A DNA stretch of 64,000 bases from SB11 sp035906255 (GCA_035906255.1 JAMIFM010000020.1:99075-163074); one strand, 5' to 3'. Positions 26,001 to 35,133 are shown, counted from the stretch's first letter. The notes: generated from the sequence alone by a model not told the origin. Numbers and translations: made by a program.

Positions 26001-27674
26001 CCATGCCGGAGCAGGTGAAGTAGGCCAGTGTAAGTTACCGTTTGCAGCACTCTTAGGATAAATAGGCCTTGAGTCAGTTGTACACTGAGGTGCCACAGCA
26101 TCTGCAAAATCCCAAATACGTGTGGTATGACTATTCTTAGAGAAGAACGCATCCCTATCACTCATATCAGTACCTTTTACAAGGTAGGTACCTTGCAAAA
26201 TCAAAGTATCATTGTTAACTGCAACGGTATCACCATTAATATACACCTTACGTCCGGTTCTGGTAGTAAAGGTTCTTGGGGTTCCCAAAACAATAGTATC
26301 AAAGTCGATGTGTGCAGTAGTTAATGTAATGAACTGGAATATACCACCACCGCCAACTGTATAGTAAAAATCATTGAATGCTGAATCATCGTTCAAATAG
26401 TATGAAGAGATATTAGGGAAATATACAGTATCAGTGATTTTACATTGGTAGCGTTGTGATGGAGGAATAACAGGAGCAGGTTTGGTTTCGATACCGGCCA
26501 AAGGACCTTTTACGTGAACACGGTAAACGGTATCAAACTGGCAAGCAGGACCTTGAGTGAACAAAGTAAACCTTACATCAAAAGGACCTGTGCTTGAGAA
26601 GTTGTGAGTAGTTGTCCAGTTTTTGTTATCAAAGTTCAAAGGACCTGTTGGAGGGTCATCAAAGTTCCAAAGGAAAGAGGCTCCTTGGATTGCAGGGTGG
26701 CTAAACACAAATTGTTGTCCGGTAGCACATTGAATATCACCGTTAGCTACGCTTACATCCAAAATAGGGGCCACGTTACAAGCAGCTTGTTTTTTAACAG
26801 TGTCTTTACAACCGTCTAATGCTTCAATAATCAATTGGGCATTAAAACAACCATTTTTGGTATAAGTATGTACAAAACCTGTCCATCGGGTTTGGCTGCT
26901 ATCAATAGTACCATCGCCAAAATCCCATATAAACTTTTTAGTATTTGCTTGGGTTACTAATGATGTATTGGTAAAGTTAGTAGGTGTAAACAAACATTGT
27001 TTTGGGTTAGGAGTAGTAAAATTCGCTCCTATATCAGGCTTAATAGAAATTAATGCCTGCTTCTCAACAAAAGAAATACAACCTTTGCTATCCCTGATGG
27101 TCATTTGTGGGGTGAAATTACCGCCCGCAGGAGTTGGGGGAACGTAACGGTAACAGCCTATTATACCCGGAATAGAGGGGCTATCAATTTGCTTACCTCC
27201 ATCACCAAACACAAATTCACGCCATACAATGGGGTTTCCGCTTGGCTTTTGGCTCACATCCTGAAAGTTGAAACAGTTTCCATTAAAACACTGTGGTGAT
27301 GGCGATAGATTGTTAAAATCAGCCACAGGGTTTGCGTGAATGGTAACGTTGTATGTAGCAACACAAGCTGCCGTAGTGCTGCCACCTTTGTAAATGGTAA
27401 CAGTTACCCCTGAAGGGCCGCCTGTAGGTGAACTCCATACGTTGGTAACAGTTGTGGGAACAAACGTACGTGTAGATCCGTTGCTAAACGTCCACACGAT
27501 GGAGTCAATTGCTCCCGTTGTTGCAGTTCCGGAAACCGTGAACTGAACACCAACGCCCACACAACCGTCGGCTTTGGCAGTAATGGTACACTGGGCATTG
27601 GCCCGGTTTGCAAATACCACCCCAAAGAGCAGCAGTGCAAGTGTACTTCGTAATAGAAATTTAAGTTTACTCAT
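23007..27674 (-). CDS. Giant PKD-repeat surface protein with T9SS type B sorting domain
   Basis: 1555 residues. Signal peptide: LKFLLRSTLALLLFGVVF followed by ANA. PKD-type beta domains are marked by WDFGDG-like motifs near residues 156, 247, 338, 1035, 1130, 1220 and 1408. The end (about 1467-1555) has NIFTPGDGNTLNDFFDVRI, YNRWGEKVFEAEKKD, MWDGKHMATGSDCPPGVYFV and TYRGTLTLKRQ, the gliding-motility-associated CHU_C / type B sorting domain. Such proteins cross the outer membrane through T9SS and act as adhesins or matrix proteins. Many Cys pairs suggest disulfides. It lies 113 nt after the single-TM PKD gene and the sigma-factor gene and may be in their transcript. Confidence 0.9.
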   Translation of the reverse strand: MSKLKFLLRSTLALLLFGVVFANRANAQCTITAKADGCVGVGVQFTVSGTATTGAIDSIVWTFSNGSTRTFVPTTVTNVWSSPTGGPSGVTVTIYKGGSTTAACVATYNVTIHANPVADFNNLSPSPQCFNGNCFNFQDVSQKPSGNPIVWREFVFGDGGKQIDSPSIPGIIGCYRYVPPTPAGGNFTPQMTIRDSKGCISFVEKQALISIKPDIGANFTTPNPKQCLFTPTNFTNTSLVTQANTKKFIWDFGDGTIDSSQTRWTGFVHTYTKNGCFNAQLIIEALDGCKDTVKKQAACNVAPILDVSVANGDIQCATGQQFVFSHPAIQGASFLWNFDDPPTGPLNFDNKNWTTTHNFSSTGPFDVRFTLFTQGPACQFDTVYRVHVKGPLAGIETKPAPVIPPSQRYQCKITDTVYFPNISSYYLNDDSAFNDFYYTVGGGGIFQFITLTTAHIDFDTIVLGTPRTFTTRTGRKVYINGDTVAVNNDTLILQGTYLVKGTDMSDRDAFFSKNSHTTRIWDFADAVAPQCTTDSRPIYPKSAANGNLHWPTSPAPAWTYDANGKWYNCNFNRDSLPKHWYTPGQERCYQVRLILEDTSKPDPNIQTLTSTHNDPSCQSEATVNLALQGPDASGLRMKKDPCYGSPNVYGIEFFFDRTGPACDRQMFWIHLDSTADRVDNTPNVFDKWIPQTGTVVDRMFTPWPMATMGLPPNVGSIYWQYSAQGGYPSKIADKSGWVTVGLRIQNGIDPTTGQPCIDEKWYHKAYRYIQAEPDYKFYSLNKPDSLYTFERLCSPNDIYVKRNKLAISLLGGLTDSTYASDSVGVDSWSWSNTAAPITGGYLESGALVDSFHRYMCDSLSNYCYSYVMRYEFKADGSVVLLDSVVTRVWDRITKQTISVTPMDSIPDVIKKIRINSPGRYDVRHALITCQSEERLVDGAMKRVKTCCDNPYFEASHIAVLGFFSNLNLDDSIVCRNKEIQFFDSARYYLEDDIPVYPYILDGYDFWDNPLVYKDGSNRPRPRPFPADYEKLRWDFGDGSGWNSSVPDNPLRAFPEPGIYTVKLEMSDSIGCKQVETRNVSITGVSANFTYNRKLTNCRPTVDFVDTSLMLDPCRLVKNVNCDDIISWEWNFGDNKPNNQSISILRHPSKIYTSFGDFDVTLVVTTRLGCKDSIKRTISLEGPRPRFEFAADSVGCRPFTVELRNTSINPSPNANWIWYFGDGKFLNDNTGKDVTHTYDTAGTFEIILYQEDQTPLGAGNCNAIFPDTNQTNGNYRKFLVRVLPSRKTAFTVSDSIVCVNDSVTFTSSSDTIYSDYVWVTGIIGDTIKKTKANGGDVAGKRYTSPGTYYVQLRPTYTPPVGEPACPTSAVRKIVVRDVEAKFACDTANIPVMKFINQSRNAAKIWWDFGTGDGYEDGNAMPDYPNANYNYGENKGFYTVLLAVESPEGCLDTAYCQFVYDYKVGINPPNIFTPGDGNTLNDFFDVRIENEEAYVLGIYNRWGEKVFEAEKKDAMWDGKHMATGSDCPPGVYFVVINYRLRGQSDKTYRGTLTLKRQ

Positions 27675-27787
27675 ATTATAGGCCGTTTTCTTTTTTACAA
27701 AACTGTGGTATTTACAAAACTATATAATTTTATCATTTATACTATATATAATAGATGTTTCTATATGCTTAGGGGTTGCATTAATTA

Positions 27788-29104
27788 TTACCGTTTTATG
27801 GTAACTGTACCGTTCACCTTTTGTTCGCCAAACCCTCTAATTTTATAAACAAACACCAATCTATATGCAGTAGCGGGGCATTCTGCACCTGTAAATTGGT
27901 TGCGCCCGTCCCAAGTATTATCTTTATCTAAACTCTCAAACACTATGCTACCACTGCGGTCTGTAATCACCAAGTGGTATAGTTCCTCATTGCGGATGCC
28001 AATATCATACTTATCGTTAATACCATCGCCGTTTGGAGAGAATACGTTGGGCACTATTGGTTTCAAATCCTCATAAGTATAGGTTTGTTTTACCGTTGTT
28101 ACAAATGAATCTACACAACCTATGTGGTCTATCGCCACCAACTTCACCCTATACTCTTTAGGCTCAAAGCTCTTATATGTATGTGTGGGTGAATATTGGG
28201 TACTTTGTTCATTATCACCAAAAAACCAGTTGTAAGTATATGCCCCTTCGGTAGTATTATTAAATTTAAAGGTGGCTTTATCAGTATTTTCAATCGTAAA
28301 CCGGGTTTTTACACCATGTATAACCAATGTTTGCTCGGCCATTTTTAGCCCCTTCATATCAACGGCAGTAATTTTATACGTACCTGTCGCTGCATATTTA
28401 TGAGTAATTGATTTGCCTAAAACGGTTGTGGCTGTTACCCCGTCGCCAAAATTAACTTTGTAAGTACTTTTTGATAAATCATCGGCAATGGTTATGGTAA
28501 CTGTTTCATTAGGGCAAGCCTTAGCCGAAGAAACGTACATGGGTACCATTACCTTATCGGTATTGGGGGTAATAATCGGTGTTGAGCTTTTATCATTTTT
28601 AGTATCAGAAGGCGCGACTGTTGTTGAAACCGATGGCTGTGCATTTCCGCCATTGGCTTGAGAGGTGCCTGTTGCAGTGCGCCCGTTATCACTACCTGTT
28701 GTGGTATGTGGCGAGCTATTACCTTCTGCGATGTTTGAGACAGAAGTTTCAGATGGAGATACTATCTCTGTGGTATTTGGGGTTTCGTTAGCTGAACCCG
28801 AAGCGGTAGTATTTTCTGTTGCAGGAATTGAGGATGGTGCAGTTGCTTCGCTTGTTGAATTTGTAGAGGTCACATATATAGTAGTAGCTACCGCTATGGC
28901 AGCTACTGAACCCACAATAATCTTAGCTATGCCCCATTGAGCTGCCTTGCCTGCTATTGCAGTACCTGCGCTGCCGCCTGCCGCAGCGGCACCCAATTGA
29001 CTTTGGATGGCTTCAAAAACTCCGGCGGGAGGTTCGGGCTGAAACTCGCCGAACGACTCCTTAAAGAAGTTGTCGAAGTTTTGTATGTTATTCTCGTTAG
29101 ACAT
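27788..29104 (-). CDS. Single-TM protein with PKD repeats and T9SS type B domain in anti-sigma position
   Basis: 438 residues. The first 60 form a cytoplasmic-type segment (QNFDNFFKESFGEFQPEPP, then GVFEAIQSQLG), followed by one hydrophobic helix (AKIIVGSVAAIAVATTIYV, about 62-82), not a cleavable signal. Then a long Ser/Thr/Asn-rich linker (85-185), a PKD domain (VNFGDGVTATT near 218), a second PKD (WFFGDNEQS near 293), and a CHU_C end (NVFSPNGDGINDKYD near 355, ending TVTIKR). The start overlaps the end of the ECF sigma gene by 8 nt, exactly where an anti-sigma factor is usually encoded. A sensor that reads the outside by PKD domains is inferred; a CHU_C end in an uncleaved TM protein is odd. 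Confidence 0.8.
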   Translation of the reverse strand: MSNENNIQNFDNFFKESFGEFQPEPPAGVFEAIQSQLGAAAAGGSAGTAIAGKAAQWGIAKIIVGSVAAIAVATTIYVTSTNSTSEATAPSSIPATENTTASGSANETPNTTEIVSPSETSVSNIAEGNSSPHTTTGSDNGRTATGTSQANGGNAQPSVSTTVAPSDTKNDKSSTPIITPNTDKVMVPMYVSSAKACPNETVTITIADDLSKSTYKVNFGDGVTATTVLGKSITHKYAATGTYKITAVDMKGLKMAEQTLVIHGVKTRFTIENTDKATFKFNNTTEGAYTYNWFFGDNEQSTQYSPTHTYKSFEPKEYRVKLVAIDHIGCVDSFVTTVKQTYTYEDLKPIVPNVFSPNGDGINDKYDIGIRNEELYHLVITDRSGSIVFESLDKDNTWDGRNQFTGAECPATAYRLVFVYKIRGFGEQKVNGTVTIKR

Positions 29105-29642
29105 TGTATGCTTTTTTCACGTCTTCTAATGATTCCTGTAACAGTTTGCGGGCTCTTGATAATTGAGATTTTGAAGTATTCTCGCTTATCCCCAGCATTT
29201 CGGCTATTTCGTTGTGCTGGAAACCCTCTATCACATACAGGTTAAAAACTGCCCTGTATCCCGGTGCCAACTGCTGAATTTTACTAAGCAGGTAATTCAT
29301 ATCATACCTGCTGTAGTTTGTACTTTCATACAGTTCTTCCTGCACCTCTTCAACATCAATATGCTGGGCTTTGCTGCTCAGCTTTCTTAACATCTCCAGT
29401 GCATTGTTAACCATTATCCTCCTTATCCATCCTTCAAATGAACCTTGACCCTTAAATCCGGCAAGGTTCTGAAACACCTTAATAAAACCGTCTTGCAAAA
29501 GGTCGCGGGCGGCTTCAGGGTCAGACGCATAGCGTAAACAAACGCCGTACATCTTTTTTGAATACTGGCTATAAAGAGCTTTTTGGTACTTTGGGTCTCC
29601 TTTCAAACAACCGGCTACTATTTCCTCTTCTCTAACTGTCAT
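29097..29642 (-). CDS. ECF-type RNA polymerase sigma factor
   Basis: 181 residues. Sigma-70 region 2: GVCLRYASDPEAARDLLQDG, FIKVFQNLAGF, then GSFEGWIRRIMVNNALE; region 4: LAPGYRAVFNLYVIEGFQH and NEIAEMLGISENTSKSQLSR. These direct RNA polymerase to a set of promoters on an envelope or outside signal, usually when released by an anti-sigma factor. It overlaps the PKD membrane protein by 8 nt, so both are translated together, and the giant PKD gene is next. This triple suggests that the sigma factor senses the surface protein, an inference from linkage. Confidence 0.92.
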   Translation of the reverse strand: MTVREEEIVAGCLKGDPKYQKALYSQYSKKMYGVCLRYASDPEAARDLLQDGFIKVFQNLAGFKGQGSFEGWIRRIMVNNALEMLRKLSSKAQHIDVEEVQEELYESTNYSRYDMNYLLSKIQQLAPGYRAVFNLYVIEGFQHNEIAEMLGISENTSKSQLSRARKLLQESLEDVKKAYNV

Positions 29643-29721
29643 TCGATGTGTTTAAAAGGCGTTTGATAAGAAAGATGTGGAGCGACGAAAAAAGGTTGCA
29701 AAAGGTTGGGTTGTTTTTAAA

Positions 29722-30171
29722 TTAAACAGGTTGCACCTTGAATTTTTGTATCAAACGCGGCTGAAAATACTCAGCGTAGTAGCTTACACTTTCAATGGCT
29801 TGAGTAGCTTCGTCAACATCTAACTCAAGACCTACCGAACGGTATTTAACAGCAAGCATATTTTGTTCTTTATTTACAACAAAAGTTGCATAAAACAGGT
29901 GACGGTTTATTTCAAGCAACTCTTCGTAAAAATCATCCAAATCAAAAACAGGCAATGTGGTTATAGGTGCTATAACCTGCAAAACTGGTATATCTTCTTC
30001 TTTAAAGTAGTAATTCCATTGAGGCTCTTTTCCGCTACTCCATATATCCACAAACACTTCTATCTCATCCCTAAAAATCGACCATTGCCCCTCTTCGGCA
30101 TTGCGCGCATGTTGTGGGTCAACGCCTATCACTTGTAACGCCTCTTCAATTATCTTATAATAATGTTCCAT
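29722..30171 (-). CDS. Small acidic hypothetical protein (possible YbjN-like fold)
   Basis: 149 residues from the ATG at 30171; an in-frame ATG at 30204 lies upstream of the likely transcription start set by the promoter box at 30202-30209, so it is rejected. The protein starts MEHYYKIIEEALQVIGVD, continues with GQWSIFRDEIEVFVDIWSS and has LLEINRHLFYATFVVNKEQ followed by VKYRSVGLELDVDEATQAIE. The alternating alpha/beta pattern, acidity and length recall YbjN / type III chaperone-like folds. This assignment is weak. It is monocistronic between the sigma factor and the helicase. Confidence 0.6.
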   Translation of the reverse strand: MEHYYKIIEEALQVIGVDPQHARNAEEGQWSIFRDEIEVFVDIWSSGKEPQWNYYFKEEDIPVLQVIAPITTLPVFDLDDFYEELLEINRHLFYATFVVNKEQNMLAVKYRSVGLELDVDEATQAIESVSYYAEYFQPRLIQKFKVQPV

Positions 30172-30201
30172 TAGTGTTGTACAGTATTTAATATTAAACA
30201 A

Positions 30202-30209
30202 CAAAAGTA
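30202..30209 (-). promoter_or_regulatory. -7 promoter element TACTTTTG
   Basis: On the minus strand TACTTTTG matches TAnnTTTG. It lies 31 nt before the ATG at 30171 and decides against the upstream ATG at 30204. Confidence 0.5.
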
Positions 30210-30230
30210 ACTTTAACGCTTAAATGCAAC

Positions 30231-30264
30231 AACAAAAAAGCCGCAGCGGGTTACACTGCGGCTT
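30231..30264 (-). terminator. Terminator after the DEAD-box helicase
   Basis: AAGCCGCAG (30238-30246) pairs with CTGCGGCTT (30256-30264); on the minus strand a T-run follows to 30231. It closes the helicase gene ending at 30288. Confidence 0.82.
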
Positions 30265-30287
30265 GTATTTAAACTTTATAATTGGTT

Positions 30288-32138
30288 TTAAAAGTCGTAG
30301 TTACGAGAGCCTCTGCCTTTAGATGACGGTTTGCGTCCGCCACGGTCGCCTCCCCTATCACGGTCATTTCCTCTATCGCGGTCGTTGTTCCTATCGCGCC
30401 CGCCACGGTCACCGCCGCCGCCACCATAATTGCGAGAGTGCCCGCCACCGCGTGGATTACCCCCTTCACGAGAACCATAGCTACGAGGGCCTGATGATGA
30501 ACGTTCACGACCTCCGCGGTCGCCACGGTCGCCGCCACCACCTGAGTTACCTGTTTCTAATTCAACACGGATTTCACGGTTTCCATAGATTACACCGGTT
30601 AACCGTTCTTGAACCTCTGTGGCTCCGCTTTCATCAATCTCAAAGAATGAATACGTGAACTTGATATTGATACGACCGATTTTGTAGTTACCCAATCCTT
30701 GTTTGTTCAAGAATTTAAGCAACCCTGTTTTATCCAAACCGTCTTTCTCTCCAACGCTGATAAAGAAGCGAGCAAAGCTGCCGCCTGCTTTGTATGAGCC
30801 TGAATCGGCATCAATGTTCAAATCTGGTGAGTTGCGGTAGTATTCTAAGAAGCGGTTAAATTCAAGCGAAGCGAAGCGTTTAATCAGTTCTTCTTTATCC
30901 AAATCAGCAAGGCGCTTATAAATCACAGGCAAGAAGGGTGCTATCTCATTATCGTTCACCTCTACATCGTGTACTTCTTGTATGATTTTAAACAGTTGCT
31001 TTTCGCAGATTTCTTTTCCGTTCGGAATATCCTGCTTTTTAAATTTAGCACCGGTAGCTTTTTCAAGCTGACGGATTTTACCTGTTTCTTTGCTGTTGAT
31101 GATTGAGATTGAGATACCTTTTTTACCCGCGCGGGCAGTACGTCCGCTACGGTGGGTATATACTTCCAATTCATCAGGTAATGAGTAGTTAATAACGTGG
31201 CTGATATCGTTAACATCAATACCACGAGCTGCAACATCAGTAGCAACAAGTAACTGCAAGCTGCGTGAACGGTAGCGTGCCATTACCTTTTCGCGTTGCG
31301 CTTGCGATAAGTCACCGTGAAGAGCATCAGCATTGTATCCGTCTTTCATCAAATGCTCGGTAATATCCTGAGCTTCAATTTTGGTACGGGTAAAGATGAT
31401 ACCGTAAATATCAGGCGAGAAATCGACAATGCGTTTCAACGCCGCATACTTGTTGCGAGCCATCGTTAAATAATAAACGTGCTCAATATTAGCATTGGTG
31501 GTGTTTTTTGAACCTACCTGAATTTCTTCGGGCTGGTTCATATAACCTGATGCTATCCTGCGCACTTCGGCAGGCATGGTAGCACTAAACAACCAAGTGT
31601 GTTTAGTTTCGGGGGTAGCTTCTAATATGGCATCAATATCTTCTTTGAAGCCCATATTCAGCATTTCATCCGCCTCGTCCAACACCAGATAATCAACACT
31701 TGAAAGGTTAATAGCCCTGCGCTGCATCATATCGATTAAACGACCGGGGGTAGCAACCACAACCTGACAACCGCGTTTTAAATCACGGATTTGGTTTTCG
31801 ATGCTCGACCCTCCATACACAGCAACAATGCTGGTGCCGGGCAGTTGTTTTGAAAAATTGTAAAGGTCTTTTTGAATTTGCAAACAAAGTTCGCGGGTAG
31901 GGCATAGTATCAGCCCTTGTATGTGTTTTTTAGAAAAATCAAGCAGGTGAAGCATAGGCAGCCCAAATGCTGCGGTTTTGCCTGTACCTGTTTGGGCAAG
32001 ACCTACCAAATCGGTAGGGTGGGACAACAGGATGGGAATTGCCTTACTTTGGATTTCTGTTGGGTTTTCAAAACCCATCTCCGTAATGGCATCCACAATT
32101 TCGGTGCGCAACCCAAGCTGCGCAAAAGATGTACTCAT
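30288..32138 (-). CDS. DEAD-box RNA helicase with DbpA-type RNA-binding domain and RGG tail
   Basis: 616 residues. Helicase motifs: AQTGTGKTAAFGLP (I), VLDEADEMLNMGF (II, DEAD), FSATMPAEV (III), and HRSGRTARAGKKG (VI). After the core, a linker, then KIGRINIKFTYSFFEIDESG and VYGNREIRVELE, an RNA-recognition-like DbpA/CsdA C-terminal domain (about 450-530). The last 80 residues are Arg/Gly/Asp/Asn-rich with many RGG and DRG repeats. It remodels structured RNA, as in ribosome assembly or cold adaptation (DeaD/CsdA group); regulation is not visible. It is transcribed alone with its own terminator. Confidence 0.92.
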   Translation of the reverse strand: MSTSFAQLGLRTEIVDAITEMGFENPTEIQSKAIPILLSHPTDLVGLAQTGTGKTAAFGLPMLHLLDFSKKHIQGLILCPTRELCLQIQKDLYNFSKQLPGTSIVAVYGGSSIENQIRDLKRGCQVVVATPGRLIDMMQRRAINLSSVDYLVLDEADEMLNMGFKEDIDAILEATPETKHTWLFSATMPAEVRRIASGYMNQPEEIQVGSKNTTNANIEHVYYLTMARNKYAALKRIVDFSPDIYGIIFTRTKIEAQDITEHLMKDGYNADALHGDLSQAQREKVMARYRSRSLQLLVATDVAARGIDVNDISHVINYSLPDELEVYTHRSGRTARAGKKGISISIINSKETGKIRQLEKATGAKFKKQDIPNGKEICEKQLFKIIQEVHDVEVNDNEIAPFLPVIYKRLADLDKEELIKRFASLEFNRFLEYYRNSPDLNIDADSGSYKAGGSFARFFISVGEKDGLDKTGLLKFLNKQGLGNYKIGRINIKFTYSFFEIDESGATEVQERLTGVIYGNREIRVELETGNSGGGGDRGDRGGRERSSSGPRSYGSREGGNPRGGGHSRNYGGGGGDRGGRDRNNDRDRGNDRDRGGDRGGRKPSSKGRGSRNYDF

Positions 32139-32263
32139 TAATTATTTTTTAAAGAAAATGTTTAGCCTATCTCTAAGCTATGAAAATTAGGCCGCAAAGG
32201 TAGCTAATATTATTGATTATAACACTATTGTTTTATGAATGAGACTTATAGGTATTTTGAGGC

Positions 32264-32800
32264 TTACTTTTCCAAAGTATCTTTCTTAAAATCAATCGAT
32301 ACTGAGTTTACACAATAGCGAAGTCCCGTATTTGTAGGCCCGTCATCAAATACGTGACCCAAATGTCCTCCGCAGCGGGCACACATAATTTCGGTGCGAA
32401 CCATCCCATGGGTGCTATCACGTTCGGTTTTCACAGCCCCCTCTATTTGGTCGTCAAAACTTGGCCAACCGCAATAACTGTCAAATTTCTGGTTGCTTTT
32501 AAACAATGGATTACCGCACGCAGCACAGTTATATACACCAGCATCTTTGTTGTAAAGATACTTCCCTGTCCCAGCTCTTTCGGTACCCTTTTCCCTCAAG
32601 ATATAATATTGTTCAGCGGTAAGTTGTTCTTTCCACTCCTGCTCAGTTTTCACAATAGTTTCAACAGTGCTGTCAGGCTGTTTACCTGTCAATTTTGATT
32701 GCATATCCCTCATATCCTTTGTATTTGTTGTAACAGATGTATTGCAGGCTGAATAGCCTATAAGTATAGTAATAACCGCAAAAAGCCTTAAAAGTTTCAT
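32264..32800 (-). CDS. msrB: Peptide-methionine (R)-S-oxide reductase lipoprotein
   Basis: 178 residues from ATG 32800, the first start after the preceding gene and the only one that gives a lipoprotein signal (MKLLRLFAVITILIGYSAC). MsrB reduces the R form of methionine sulfoxide in oxidised proteins. Motifs: two CxxC zinc pairs (NCAACGNPL and CARCGGHLGHVFDDGP), SYCGWPSFDDQ, and catalytic Cys in LRYCVNSVSIDF. As a lipoprotein it would work in the periplasm, repairing envelope proteins. It starts 3 nt after the patatin gene stop and so is in its operon. Upstream sequence to 32893 in the same frame is the tail of that gene. Confidence 0.93.
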   Translation of the reverse strand: MKLLRLFAVITILIGYSACNTSVTTNTKDMRDMQSKLTGKQPDSTVETIVKTEQEWKEQLTAEQYYILREKGTERAGTGKYLYNKDAGVYNCAACGNPLFKSNQKFDSYCGWPSFDDQIEGAVKTERDSTHGMVRTEIMCARCGGHLGHVFDDGPTNTGLRYCVNSVSIDFKKDTLEK

Positions 32801-32802
32801 AC

Positions 32803-35133
32803 CTAAAATTTGTACCCATAGGTAAAGTAACCTCTTACCACATCTACATTTGTGGCCCTGTAAACTGTAAGGCTTATTGGGCCGCCAAACCAATTATAGG
32901 CAAATGTTATACCATACCCAACCGTGTGGGTTGCCCCCCTGCTGAAATCTTGATATGTGAGGTTAAAGTTGGCAAGGTTTTCAAGGTATTTGGTTATATC
33001 ACCACCCGCTGCCAGAAACGAGATACCGGGTGTAATAAACAATTTGTCTATCGGTTCCATTTGCAGCCCGCTTTGCCAAGTTAAAAGTTGGGCAGCTACT
33101 AATTCGGTTTCACGATAACCCAAAAAAGGGACTACATTTTCACGTTGTCTGTTTTGTATGCCCCCTGCAAAATATAAACCAGGGATTGCTCCTGCTGAAT
33201 AAGGCACTTTTTGCTCACCTTTTAAACGTATATCATACACTAAACCCAAAAACACATTATTTACCCAAGCCATTTTCCGGTTTATTCTCGACAACTTCAT
33301 TACTGAGGCCGAAAACTTAATGGCTGGTGATATGGGAAGAGAAATATCCCTATTCTTTTGCGGATAAACACTATCTGTGGTATAGTAATTATTAATACTT
33401 GTATGGCCGGGCACCAACTTTAAAGACATTTTTACCCGTGTGCCTTTTGTAGGAAACAAAAACCTGTTTAAAGTATTTGAGAAATATTTAACCCCTACAG
33501 CCCACTCGCGGGAATTTAAGCTCCTAAAATCACCACTATCAGGTGCAGGCCGGTCTTCGGGGTATATTTTTGTCCGGCTAAAACTCCATTCATTATTTAT
33601 CTCAGCACCTACATAACTGTTTTTATTCAACGTATAATTAATGCCTATATACATATTATTATAACTGTTGGTAAGCTCTTCTTGCAGCCTTCCCGCATTA
33701 TATAACCTGTATGGAATAAACTCGTAGTGATACCCCCCATGTGCCCAATATCGCTGCTGGCTGTCAATAAATTTTTGATAATTCATCCTAATTTTAGGAT
33801 ATTCTGAAATATCAGCGGTAATAAGTGCCCTGCTTCCGCTACCCAACATATTGCGGGCAGTGAGGTTTAGTATTATGCCCGCCGCCTGCTCATTATCATA
33901 GTGCAATGCAAATTTTATAGCTGCTCTACGGCTTTCTTTTAAATGCACTATTAAATCATTTCCAAAAGGGGTAGTTTCAAGTGTGTAATATACTTTATCA
34001 AAAAAGCGGGTGCCGTACACCCTGTTTATAGCCTCGTTTATTTGCGAAACCGTGTATGAATGATTAACTGACAACCCCATTTTACCAATCACCAATTCGC
34101 GGCTTTCTTCACAAGCACCGTCAAGTGCAATACGGCTAATACAAACCTCCTGTCCGTAATACCGTTTCACAGGATAATGAGTAGCTGTATCCGCTAACTT
34201 GAGTGAATCGGCAAGCCGAATCATCTCAGGTAATAATTGCAGTGCTATGCGGTAACCAATATCAATTATAGAATCAATCTTAGAAAACGAAGCCGCTGAA
34301 TATTCCTGCAACTGCCTATCATAATCAGCAAGCAGGTTACACAGTCCTTTTTGCATTTCGCTATCGGCCACACGATTAAAACTGGCCGACTGGTACAACA
34401 GTTTTATGGGTGATGTAAGCTCTTCTTCAGTAAACAAACGGCCTCCTGTATAACCGCCGATAACAATATCGGCTCCCATTTCCTTTAAATCCGTAACAGG
34501 AAAATTACGTACCAAACCACCATCCACCAACAAGCGTTCTTGCCATTTCACGGGAGTAAACACAGACGGTATGGCCATGCTGGCACGCATTGCCGTTGGC
34601 AAATAACCTGTAGAAAGTACCACCGCCTCACCCGTTAAAATATCAGCACCGATGCACCTGAACGGTATCGGCAACGAATCGAAATTATCAATATGGTGTA
34701 CAGGGAACGTAAGGTCGCCCAGCATTTTATTAAGTTCCTGCCCCTCAATCGCACCCAACGGAAGCCCCGGTTTCAACCCCTTCATTGGAAGCTCCGCAAG
34801 GTAACGGTCAAACTCATCCTTCTCCTCCACATTAATCTCCGTCATCGGCACATCATTGCTCAACAACATCCGCCAATTGGCATCACGGGCAATTTTTTCA
34901 ATATCATTACCACTGTATCCAATGGCATACATCCCCCCCAAAACAGCACCCATACTGGTACCTGTAATATAATCTACTTTTATGCCCGCACTGTCAATCA
35001 CCTTAAGCAATCCAATGTGAGCAAGCCCTTTAGCCCCTCCCCCGCTAAGGCATAACCCCACTTTGGTTTTTTGCCCATACACGGTAAACCACACTGATAG
35101 CAACAAACAGAAAAAAAGTAGCCTTTTAATCAT
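32803..35133 (-). CDS. Patatin-like phospholipase with C-terminal outer-membrane barrel
   Basis: 776 residues, signal peptide LLFFCLLLSVWFTVYG. The patatin domain (25-300) has the oxyanion loop GGGAKGLAHIGLLK, nucleophile Ser in GTSMGAVLGG near 59, and Asp in LLVDGGLVRN near 200: all active residues are intact. A POTRA-like segment (about 350-420, VCISRIALDGACEESRELVI) follows, then the rest is an Omp85-like beta barrel that ends YGYKF with a terminal Phe. The architecture resembles PlpD-type proteins (type Vd autotransporters), here in the Bacteroidota form, with phospholipase at the cell surface. MsrB follows in the operon. Confidence 0.9.
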   Translation of the reverse strand: MIKRLLFFCLLLSVWFTVYGQKTKVGLCLSGGGAKGLAHIGLLKVIDSAGIKVDYITGTSMGAVLGGMYAIGYSGNDIEKIARDANWRMLLSNDVPMTEINVEEKDEFDRYLAELPMKGLKPGLPLGAIEGQELNKMLGDLTFPVHHIDNFDSLPIPFRCIGADILTGEAVVLSTGYLPTAMRASMAIPSVFTPVKWQERLLVDGGLVRNFPVTDLKEMGADIVIGGYTGGRLFTEEELTSPIKLLYQSASFNRVADSEMQKGLCNLLADYDRQLQEYSAASFSKIDSIIDIGYRIALQLLPEMIRLADSLKLADTATHYPVKRYYGQEVCISRIALDGACEESRELVIGKMGLSVNHSYTVSQINEAINRVYGTRFFDKVYYTLETTPFGNDLIVHLKESRRAAIKFALHYDNEQAAGIILNLTARNMLGSGSRALITADISEYPKIRMNYQKFIDSQQRYWAHGGYHYEFIPYRLYNAGRLQEELTNSYNNMYIGINYTLNKNSYVGAEINNEWSFSRTKIYPEDRPAPDSGDFRSLNSREWAVGVKYFSNTLNRFLFPTKGTRVKMSLKLVPGHTSINNYYTTDSVYPQKNRDISLPISPAIKFSASVMKLSRINRKMAWVNNVFLGLVYDIRLKGEQKVPYSAGAIPGLYFAGGIQNRQRENVVPFLGYRETELVAAQLLTWQSGLQMEPIDKLFITPGISFLAAGGDITKYLENLANFNLTYQDFSRGATHTVGYGITFAYNWFGGPISLTVYRATNVDVVRGYFTYGYKF

